Shown here: positions 21,975-32,150 of the stretch, in pieces
How the letters are laid out: each line of letters starts with the position of its first letter
Numbering within the stretch: the first letter of the stretch is position 1
Assembly (NCBI GenBank): GCA_028826165.1
Contig: JAPDFW010000075.1
Location: 1-64,000 of the forward strand
Direction of reading: 5' to 3'
DNA: 64,000 bases
Origin: Anaeramoeba ignava
Lineage: Eukaryota; Metamonada; Anaeramoebidae
Notes under the pieces: model-generated
Told to the model about the DNA's origin: nothing
Database searches by the model: none
The model's input: only the letters and a program-made list of their open reading frames with translations
Program-made: the position numbers and the translations under genes

Positions 21975-23765
21975 ATGAATGAAATTATATTTTTTGGTTC
22001 AAATCTAAAACCAAAACTTATCAAAAATAAACCAGAAAAAATAACAAAACCAATTCAATTTCAATTTGAAAATGAAAATGAAAATGAAAATGAAAATGAA
22101 AATGAAAAACAAATTAAACAAATTTTTTCAAGTTATTTTGGAACAATTTTCCTTTTTAAAAATGGAAAAGCAATAGAATATTTAGACGAAGAAGATTCAA
22201 AACAAAATCTTCAAAAAATCCAAATTAAAGAAAATATTCAAAAAGTAACTGTTGGTCTTGGAAATGAAGCTATTTTAACAAAAGAAGGAAATGTATTTGC
22301 CAAAGGAATATATATCAATCCAAAAAATTCAGATGGATTTATCAATATTTCATCATTAATTGAAGATACAAATGATAGAATAATTGAAGATATTGTTTCT
22401 GGATGGGATTCAATTTACTTATTAACTTCAAATCGAAATGCTTATGGAATTGGATTAAATTATTTTGGTCAACTTGGTTTTGATTCTGAAACACTTAATA
22501 AAACAAAAAAACGAATTTTAATGATGAAAAATGTTTCTAAAATATTTTCAGGAAATTCTTCAAAATCTGTTTTTCTTTTAAATTCAAATCAAGAATTATT
22601 TGTATCTGGCGATAATTATCATGGTCAACTTGGATTAGGAGAATCAAGAAGAAAAGAAACAAAAATCCAAAAATTAACCAAAATTCAAAATATTCCAAAA
22701 GGTAAAATAATTGATATTAAATGTGGATATAAACATTCAATAATGTTGATTGAAGATGAAAATGAAAATCAAAATCCAAAAAGAAAACTTTATTCATGTG
22801 GAAAGTACAAATTTAATGGACTTGGCAAAGATGGAGATATTTATGAATTTACTGAAATCAAATCATCTTTATTTGAAAATAATGATATTCTTGATTTTTC
22901 TGTTGGACATTACCATACTTTGATTTTAACTTCCAATTCAAAACTATTTTCATTTGGAGGTAATTATTATGGTCAATTAGGAAATGGAGATACAAATAAT
23001 CAATCAATTCCAATTCAAATTGAACTTCCTAAATTAAGATTTAATGAAAATATTTCCAATTATCATATTTCTTGTGGAGAATTCAATTCATTTCTTTATT
23101 ATTCTCCTTCTTTTTCTAATCTTGAAGAAGATTTGATAAAACTATTTAGAAGAAAAGAATTTTGTGATATTTCATTTAAAACCGAAAATGGAGAAATAAT
23201 TGAAGCTCATAAATTAATATTGAAATATAGATTAAATCAAAATCAAAATCAAAATCAAATTGAAAAACTTCAAGAAATTATTTCAAAAAAATCAATTAAA
23301 GAATCTAATCAAATATTTGAAATGATTTATTCAAACAAAATAATAAATCCAAAATTATATTCTGAAATTAAAGAAATTATAAATTTAAATGAAAAAATTG
23401 AAGAAACAATTAAAAGAATTTATTTAAATGAAAATGAAAATGAAAAAGATTTTATAATTGAAAGAAAAGAAAAACAATATAAATTTCCCAAATTAATATT
23501 AATAATGAGAAGTGAATTATATCGAGGAATGTTTTTATCTGTAACAGAAGATAAATCAAATAAAGTTAAAGATTATAGTGAATTAAGTAATAAATCATTT
23601 CAAATATTTGAATATTGGATTTATTCAAATCAAATTAAAAATGAAATTGAAATTACACAAGAAATAATTGAAGAAATTAAAATTGGAATTGATTATTTTC
23701 AATTAAATGAAACAAATCCAAATTTATTTGATTTATTAATTAATAAATTTAATAATCAAAATTAA
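21975..23765 (+). CDS. RCC1 / double-BTB protein, array copy 8 (intact, last copy)
   Basis: 596 aa with no frame breaks. Domain order is as in copy 7. Blade loops differ from the other copies at the residues between the conserved glycines (FGGNYYGQLGNGDTNNQ, VSGDNYHGQLGLG), while the double-BTB C-terminus is almost identical. This suggests that the ligand-binding propeller diversifies faster than the BTB module. Downstream the hexamer spacer is only about 20 bp. The next gene is convergent on the minus strand, ending at 23845. Confidence 0.9.
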   Translation: MNEIIFFGSNLKPKLIKNKPEKITKPIQFQFENENENENENENEKQIKQIFSSYFGTIFLFKNGKAIEYLDEEDSKQNLQKIQIKENIQKVTVGLGNEAILTKEGNVFAKGIYINPKNSDGFINISSLIEDTNDRIIEDIVSGWDSIYLLTSNRNAYGIGLNYFGQLGFDSETLNKTKKRILMMKNVSKIFSGNSSKSVFLLNSNQELFVSGDNYHGQLGLGESRRKETKIQKLTKIQNIPKGKIIDIKCGYKHSIMLIEDENENQNPKRKLYSCGKYKFNGLGKDGDIYEFTEIKSSLFENNDILDFSVGHYHTLILTSNSKLFSFGGNYYGQLGNGDTNNQSIPIQIELPKLRFNENISNYHISCGEFNSFLYYSPSFSNLEEDLIKLFRRKEFCDISFKTENGEIIEAHKLILKYRLNQNQNQNQIEKLQEIISKKSIKESNQIFEMIYSNKIINPKLYSEIKEIINLNEKIEETIKRIYLNENENEKDFIIERKEKQYKFPKLILIMRSELYRGMFLSVTEDKSNKVKDYSELSNKSFQIFEYWIYSNQIKNEIEITQEIIEEIKIGIDYFQLNETNPNLFDLLINKFNNQN

Positions 23766-23844
23766 AATTAAAATTAAAATTCAAAATCAGAAAATTTTTT
23801 TGGTTGATTTTTATTTTCTGAAAATAATTTTGAGATTAAATTGA

Positions 23845-25798
23845 TTAATAAAAATAATGTCTTTTAAGATAATCAATTTCGAAAATAGAAGCAACAATCA
23901 AAATTCCACCAAGGGTAATTATTGAAGGAGTTGAAACAGTTATCCATTCAATAAATATTTTTGATTTAATTTTAAATAAATTAATAATTCTTGAATAAAT
24001 AAAATTAACATTGGAATTTGATAAATAAATAATGAAATGAAATTGATTTTAAGATAAGAATCATAGTAAGAAGGTAAATTTCTAACACTTTTCCATGAAT
24101 CAGTATGTTTACGACAATATCTAAGATAAATAGGCCAAAATATAAATAATGCTGTTGGAAGTATATCAATAATAAATAATGGAATAAATATTGAATTTTG
24201 TGTAATTCCTGAAATATTTTGTTTATAAAGAATAAATAATATCATAAAAGTTGTAATTGGTATATTGAATATAAGAATATAAGAAATAATAATGTTTGTC
24301 AAATAATCCTCTTCTTCTCTTATTTTCCTGTAAGTTGTTACTGGAAAATAAATCCAAGCTCCAAATGAAGTTAAATGAGGAATTAATATTATAAACCATG
24401 GAAATGAATTTGAATATTCTAATTTGATACTTAATAATATTAAAAATATTATTGTACTTATAACTGATATTATCATTGAAATTGTGAAATGATAAGCATG
24501 TCGACTATCTTTCATGAAATAAAAACAAAATCCAATATAAAGCAAACAACAGAAAAATATTTCTACAGGAAGAAATATATAAACATAATTTGTTTCAATA
24601 ATCAAATCAAGTTTTAACATTGATAATATAATTGTAATCAAAAATGATAATGAAAATAATATTGGAACAACTCCTCCTTCAAATATTTTCAATGCTTTAT
24701 CTACTTTTTGAGAATTCGAATTTGGATGTAAGTCATAAAATTTAAAATCTTTTTCCACTAATCGATAAACATCTTCAAATTTCTTAATTTGTTGAACAAT
24801 TAATTTTTTTGGATTATTTTCAATTAAATCAACAACTTCTTGGTTAATTTGTAAATTTTCTTTGAAATATTGTTGATATTTATCATGTTTGATTTTTGGA
24901 TATAATTTAGATTTTAAATCTTTATTTTGAGGATTTATATTATATCGATAATTTGGATGATAAAATGTATCATTTTGATTTTTATTCTGATCATAAAATG
25001 GATCATAAATCGGATTATTTGGATCAAGAAGTGGATCATAATTTGGATCATTTATATCAGTAATTGGTTTTTTTTGTTCTTCTTTTTCTTTTTCTTTTTC
25101 CTTTTCTTCTTCTTTTTTATCAAAATAAATTTCTTCTTTTTGTTGTTCTAATAATCTTTCATATTCTTCTTCAAAATATTTACAAATCCCAATTACTCCT
25201 CTAAATCCAAAATTAAATGATCTTGTTGTTTGATATCTATAAGTATAACTTGTTATAAAGACAAAATCCAAAAAAGGAGCATTTTTCCTTAAAACATTTC
25301 TCCATAAAATAGGTTCATTTGAAATTCTTTGAAATTGAGAACAAGTTGCTTCACAAATACAAAGATGACTTGGTTTATCAAGATATTCAAATATCATTAA
25401 AATAACTATTAAATTTTTTTTAAAATTATTAAATTAGATTTGAATTTGAATTTAGAATTAATTTTAATTGATTTTTATTTACGTTCTTCAGGTAACCAAT
25501 CAAAATAACTTTCATTTTCATCTTCATCTTCTTCTTTTTCTTTTTCTGTTTTATTCTCAATAAAATTTAAATTAATATCTGAATATAAATCAATATTCTT
25601 ATCTGCAAATTCTTCAATAAAATTTGGATTTCGATTTATGTTTCGTTGATAACGTGATGTTTCTTTTTCAAGATAATTAATCATTTTATTTGCTTTTGAA
25701 GTTGAATAAATTTGATTAATAAAAGTTGTATAATGTAGATGCACATAAGTTTTAATAAGTTCATAATAAGGTGTTTGTTTATTTTGATTTGAATTCAT
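23845..25798 (-). pseudogene. F-box / 8-TM membrane protein, paralogue A (C-terminal frame break)
   Basis: Two exons: 25798-25483 and 25405-23845, separated by a 77-nt GTAAAT...AATAG intron (25406-25482) in phase 1. Splicing completes the F-box: exon 1 ends DWLPEE and exon 2 gives LILMIFEYLDKPSHLCICEA. F-box proteins bind Skp1 in SCF ubiquitin ligases. After a charged, Asp-Pro-Asn-rich linker there are about eight hydrophobic helices (for example PILFSLSFLITIILSML, FTISMIISVISTIIFLILL), reminiscent of TMEM185-type proteins. A T is missing from the run near 23957 relative to paralogue B. Followed across it, the C-terminus resumes and stops at 23845. As sequenced, translation ends near 23940, losing the last helix. 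Confidence 0.8.
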
Positions 25799-25904
25799 TT
25801 TTATTTGTTTTTCAAAAATTTTTTTATTAAAAGAAAAAAAGAGAGAAAAAATGATTTTTTAAAAAAAAAATATCAAAAAAAATAATTTTGAGATTTAATT
25901 TAGA

Positions 25905-27883
25905 TTAATAACCATAAAGATGTCTTCTTTTAATATATTTCACTTCAAGAATTGTCCCAAAAAGCAAAATTCCACCAAGAGTAATTATTGAAGGAATTGA
26001 AACAGTTATCCATTCAATAAATATTTTTTGATTTAATTTTAAATAAATTAATAATTCTTGAATAAATAAAATTAACATTGGAATTTGATAAATAAATAAT
26101 GAAATGAAATTGATTTTAAGATAAGAATTGTAACTTGAAGGTAAATTTCTAACACTTTTCCATGAATCAGTATGTTTACGACAATATCTAAGATAAATAG
26201 GCCAAAATATAAATAATGCTGTTGGAAGTATGTCAATAATAAATAATGGAATAAATATTGAATTTTGTGTAATTCCTGAAATATTTTGTTTATAAAGAAT
26301 AAATAATATCATAAAAGTTGTAATTGGTATATGAAATATAAGAATATAAGAAATAATAATGTTTATCAAATAATCTTCTTCATCTCTTATTTTCCTGTAA
26401 ATTGTTACTGGAAAATAAATCCAAGCTCCAAATGAAGTTAAATGAGGAATTAATATTATAAACCATGGAAATGAATTTGAATATTCTAATTTGATACTTA
26501 ATAATATTAAAAATATTATTGTACTTATAATTGATATTATCATTGAAATTGTGAAATGATAAGTATGCCGATTTGTTCGCTTTAAATAAAAACAAAATCC
26601 AATATAAAGCAAACAACATAAAAATATTTCTACAGGAATGAATATGTAAATGCAATTTGTTTCAATAATCAAATCAAGTTTTAGCATTGATAATATAATT
26701 GTAATCAAGAATGATAATGAAAATAATATTGGAATAGCTCCTTCTTCAAATATTTTCAATGCTTTATCTATTTTTTCAGAATTTATAGGATTTGGATTTG
26801 AATCATAAAATTTATAATCTCTCTTTATTACTCGATAAGCACTTTCAAATTTATTAATTTGTTGAACAATTAATTTTTTTGGATTATTTTCAATTAAATC
26901 AACAACTTCTTGGCTAGTTTGTAAATTCTCTTTGAAATATTGTTGATATTTATCATGTTTGATTTTTGGATATAATTTAGATTTTAAATCTTTATTTTGA
27001 GGATTTATATTATATCGATAATTTGGATGATAAAATGTATCATTTGAATCGTTATTCTGATCATAAAATGGATCATAAATCGGATTATTTGGATCAAGAA
27101 GTGGATCATAATTTGGATCATTTGGATCAGTAATTGGTTTTTTTTCTTTTTCTTTTTCTTTTTCTTTTTCAATTTCTTCTTCTTTTTTATCAAAATAAAT
27201 TTCTTCTTTTTGTTGTTCTAATAATCTTTCATATTCTTCTTCAAAATATTTACAAATCCCAATTACTCCATCAAAATTAAAATAACAAGAAACTGTTGTT
27301 TGATATCTATAACTTGAACCTGCTAAAATTAAGAAATCCAAAAAAGGAGCATTTTTCCTTAAAACATTTCTCCATAAAATAGGTTCATTTGAAATTCTTT
27401 GAAATTGAGAACAAGTTGCTTCACAAATACAAAGATGACTTGGTTTATCGAAATATTCAAATATCATTAAAATAACTATTAAATTTTTTTTAAAATTATT
27501 AAATTAGATTTGAATTTGAATTTAGAATTAATTTTATTTGATTTTTATTTACTTTCTTCAGGTAACCATTCAAAATAATCTTCATTTTCATCTTCTTTTT
27601 TTTCTTTTTCAATTTCTATTTCTATTTCTCTTTTATTTTCAATTTCTATTTCATTTTCTTTCTCAATAAAATCTAAATTAATATTTGAATATAAATCAAC
27701 ATTTTTATTTGTAAATTCTTCAATTTCATATTGATTTTTTTGTGTATATTTTTCAAGATAATTAATCATTTTATTTGCTTTTGAAGTTGGGTAAATTTGA
27801 TTAATAAAAGTTGTATAATGTAGATGTAAATAAATTTGAATTATTTCATAATAATATAACGGTTTATTTTGATTTAAATTCAT
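25905..27883 (-). CDS. F-box / 8-TM membrane protein, paralogue B (intact)
   Basis: Exon 1 is 27883-27553 and exon 2 is 27475-25905. The 77-nt intron 27476-27552 is GT...TAG, phase 1. The joined length is a whole number of codons, 633 aa. Exon 1 encodes a helical N-terminus (YYYEIIQIYLHLHYTTFINQ) and a Glu/Lys-rich stretch ending in EWLPEE. Exon 2 opens with the rest of the F-box, then an acidic linker and about eight membrane helices between residues 370 and 625, with the last at about 600-620 (SIPSIITLGGILLFGTILE). An F-box on a polytopic membrane protein suggests a membrane-anchored SCF receptor; that role is inferred. It is the reference copy for A and C. Confidence 0.85.
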
Positions 27884-27959
27884 TTTTGTTTTTCAAAGAT
27901 TTTTTTATTAAAAGAAAAAAAGAAAAAAAATGATTTTTTAAAAAAAAAATATCAAAAAA

Positions 27960-30070
27960 AATTTTAATTTTGAGATTTAATTTTGATTTAATTTAGATTT
28001 AATTTTGATTTAATTTTGATTTAATTTATATTTAATTTTGATTTAATTTTGATTTAATTTTGATTTAATTTTGATTTAATTTATATTTAATTTATATTTA
28101 ATTTTGATTTAATTTATATTTAATTTTGATTTAATTTTGATTTAATTTATATTTAATTTTGATTTATTTTTGATTTAATTTTGATTTAATTTTGATTTAA
28201 TTTTGATTTAATTTAGATTTAATTTTGATTTAATTTTGATTTAATTTTGATTTAATTTAGATTTAATTTTTGATTTAATTTTGATTTAATTTTGATTTAA
28301 TTTTGATTTAATTTAGATTTAATTTAGATTTAATTTATATTTAATTTTGATTTAATTTTGATTTAATTTTGAATTTAATTTTAATTTAATTTAGATTTAA
28401 TTTTAATTTAATTTATATTTAATTTTGATTTAATTTTGATTTAATTTATATTTAATTTTAATTTAATTTAATTTTAATTTTGATTTAATTTTAATTTAAT
28501 TTTTGATTTAATTTTGATTTAATTTTGATTTAATTTTGATTTAATTTTGATTTAATTTTGATTTAATTTTGATTTAATTTTGATTTAATTTATATTTAAT
28601 TTATATTTAATTTATATTTAATTTTGATTTAATTTATATTTAATTTTGATTTAATTTTGATTTAATTTTGATTTAATTTTGATTTTAATTTAATTTTGAT
28701 TTAATTTTGATTTAATTTTGATTTAATTTTGATTTAATTTTAATTTAATTTTGATTTAATTTTTGATTTAATTTTAATTTAATTTTGATTTAATTTTAAT
28801 TTAATTTATATTTAATTTTGATTTAATTTTGATTTAATTTTGATTTAATTTATATTTAATTTTGATTTAATTTTGATTTAATTTTGATTTAATTTTATAT
28901 TTAATTTTGATTTAATTTTGATTTAATTTTGATTTAATTTTGATTTAATTTTGATTTAATTTATATTTAATTTATATTTAATTTATATTTAATTTTGATT
29001 TAATTTTGATTTAATTTTGATTTAATTTATATTTAATTTATATTTAATTTAGATTTAATTTATATTTAATTTTGATTTAATTTATATTTAATTTATATTT
29101 AATTTTGATTTAATTTTGATTTAATTTTAATTTAATTTTGATTTAATTTTGATTTAATTTTGATTTAATTTTGATTTAATTTTTATTTAATTTATATTTA
29201 ATTTTGATTTAATTTATATTTAATTTATATTTAATTTATATTTAATTTTGATTTAATTTATATTTAATTTATATTTAATTTTGATTTAATTTTATATTTA
29301 ATTTTGATTTAATTTTGATTTAATTTTGATTTAATTTTGATTTAATTTTGATTTAATTTTTATTTAATTTTGATTTAATTTATATTTAATTTTGATTTAA
29401 TTTTGATTTAATTTTAATTTAATTTTGATTTAATTTTGATTTAATTTTGATTTAATTTATATTTAATTTATATTTAATTTATATTTAATTTTGATTTAAT
29501 TTTGATTTAATTTATATTTAATTTTGATTTAATTTATATTTTAATTTAGATTTAATTTATATTTAATTTTGATTTAATTTAGATTTAATTTATATTTAAT
29601 TTATATTTAATTTTGATTTAATTTATATTTAATTTTGATTTATTTTTGATTTAATTTTGATTTAATTTATATTTAATTTTTGATTTAATTTATATATTTA
29701 ATTTTGATTTAATTTATATTTAATTTTGATTTAATTTTGATTTAATTTTGATTTAATTTATATTTAATTTTGATTTAATTTATATTTAATTTTGATTTAA
29801 TTTTGATTTAATTTATATTTAATTTTAATTTAATTTTGATTTAATTTTGATTTAATTTTGATTTAATTTTGATTTAATTTTGATTTAATTTTGATTTAAT
29901 TTTGATTTAATTTTGATTTAATTTTGATTTAATTTTAATTTAATTTATATTTAATTTTAATTTAATTTATATTTAATTTTGATTTAATTTATATTTAATT
30001 TTGATTTAATTTATATTTAATTTTGATTTAATTTTTGATTTAATTTTGATTTAATTTATATTTAATTTTG
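27960..30070. repeat. 2.1-kb minisatellite of an 11-bp unit (TTTAATTTTGA / TTTAATTTATA)
   Basis: About 190 head-to-tail copies of an 11-bp unit in two main versions, TTTAATTTTGA and TTTAATTTATA, mixed without obvious higher order. It fills the space between F-box paralogues B and C. No open reading frame of note and no gene-like sequence is present. The unit is not seen elsewhere in the window. Confidence 0.95.
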
Positions 30071-30080
30071 ATATTGTTTT

Positions 30081-32060
30081 TCAATAATAATATTTAGGAA
30101 GAAAATAATTCCTTTTAATATAATCAACTTCAAGAATTATCCCAAAAATCAAAATTCCACCAAGAGTAATTATTGAAGGAATTGAAACAGTTATCCATTC
30201 AATAAATATTTTTTGATTTAATTTTAAATAAATTAATAATTCTTGAATAAATAAAATTAACATTGGAATTTGATAAATAAATAATGAAATGAAATTGATT
30301 TTGAGATAAGAATCATAAGGTTTTGGTAAATTTCTAACACTTTTCCATGAATCCATGTGTTTACGACAATATCTAAGATAAATAGGCCAAAATATAAATA
30401 ATGCTGTTGGAAGTATATCAATAATAAATAATGGAATAAATATTGAATTTTGTGTAATTCCTGAAATATTTTTGTTTATAAAGAATAAATAATATCATAA
30501 AAATTGTAATTGGTATATGAAATATAAGAATATAAGAAATAATAATGTTTATCAAATAATCTTCTTCATCTCTTATTTTCCTGTAAGCTTTTATTGGAAA
30601 ATAAATCCAAGCTCCAAATGAAGTTAAATGAGGAATTAATATTATAAACCATGGAAATGAATTTGAATATTCTAATTTGATACTTAATAATATTAAAAAT
30701 ATTATTGTACTTATAATTGATATTATCATTGAAATTGTCAAATGATAAGAATTTCTATTTGTTTTCATGAAATAGAAACAAAATCCAATATAAAGCAAAC
30801 AACATAAAAATATTTCTACAGGAATGAATATGTAAATGCAATTTGTTTCAATAATCAAATCAAGTTTTAGCATTGATAATATAATTGTAATCAAGAATGA
30901 TAATGAAAATAATATTGGAACAACTCCTTCTTCAAATATTTTCAATGCTTTATCTACTTTTTCGGGATATTGATGATGTGACTCATAAAATTTAAAACCT
31001 TTCTCTGCTAATCGATAAGCACTTTCAAATTTATTAATTTGTTGAACAATTAATTTTTTTGGATTATTTTCAATTAATCTAACAATGCTTTTTTCGATTT
31101 CTAAATTTCGAATAGATTCACTATATCGATCATAAGGAATATTTTGATAAAAAGTTGGTTTTGAAATTTGGTTTTGATAATTTGGATCATAATCTGACTC
31201 AAGAAGTGGATCAAGAAGAGAATCTTTATAATCATTATTTAAATGAACAATTGGCTTTTTTTCTTCTTTTTTTTCTTCTTTTTCAATTTCTTCTTTTTTA
31301 TCAAAATAATTTTCTTCTTTTTGTTGTTCTAATAATCTTTCATATTCTTCTTCAAAATATTTACAAATCCCAATTACTCCTTTAAATGAAAAATAACAAG
31401 AAACTGTTGTTGCATATTTTGAAACAGAACTTGATACCATTAAAAAATCCAAATAAGGAGCAGTTTTCCTTAAAACATTTCTCCATAAAATAGGTTCATT
31501 TGAAATTCTTTGAAATTGAGAACAAGTTGCTTCACAAATACAAAGATGACTTGGTTTATCAAGATATTCAAATATCATTAAAATAACTATTAAATTTTTT
31601 TTAAAATTATTAAATTAGATTTGAATTTGAATTTAGAATTAATTTTAATTGATTTTTATTTACGTTCTTCAGGTAACCAATCAAAATAATCTTCATTTTC
31701 ATCTTCATCTTCATCTTCATCTTCTTTTTCTTTTTCTTTTTCATTCTCAATAAAATTTAAATTAATATTTGAATATAAATCAACATTCTTATTTGTAAAT
31801 TCTGGAAAACTTTTTTTGTATCTATTTCCTTTATATTGATGAATAGAATCATAATCATAATCATATTCGTCATCATAGTCATAATCATAATAATTATAAT
31901 TATAACTATTTTTTTCAATTAAACTAATCATTTTATTTGCTTTTGAACTTGGATAAATTTCTTGAAGGAAAGTATTATAACTAATATTTGAAAAAGTTTC
32001 AATAATTTGATAATAAGGTGTTTTATTTTGTTTTTGTTTTTGATTTTGATTTGGAATCAT
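30081..32060 (-). pseudogene. F-box / 8-TM membrane protein, paralogue C (one frame break)
   Basis: Exon 1 is 32060-31664 and exon 2 is 31586-30081. Its 77-nt intron 31587-31663 is at the same place and phase as in A and B. The N-terminal region has an Asp/Tyr-rich insertion (about 31850-31900) not found in the others, and the Asp-Pro-Asn linker in exon 2 is shorter. An extra T near 30471 (ATATTTTTGTTT where others have ATATTTTGTTT) breaks frame between predicted helices 5 and 6. Downstream sequence (30081-30356) continues the protein well. Damage or a one-base assembly error are both possible. Confidence 0.8.
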
Positions 32061-32150
32061 TTTTTTGTTTATTAAATTATAAAAAAAGTAAAAAAAAAAA
32101 TGAAATTTTTAAAAAGGGAAAAATTCAAAAAAAATAAAAAATAAAATATT

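Noticed and set aside
25475-25798. Three small acidic proteins of 107-134 aa as separate genes (also 27545-27883 and 31656-32060)
   Set aside because: Each ends exactly at a GTAAAT donor whose in-phase join completes the F-box of the next ORF, so they are first exons.
27960-30070. CRISPR array or telomeric repeat
   Set aside because: Units are head-to-tail with no unique spacers, and the array is internal between paralogous genes, without a G-rich telomere-like strand.
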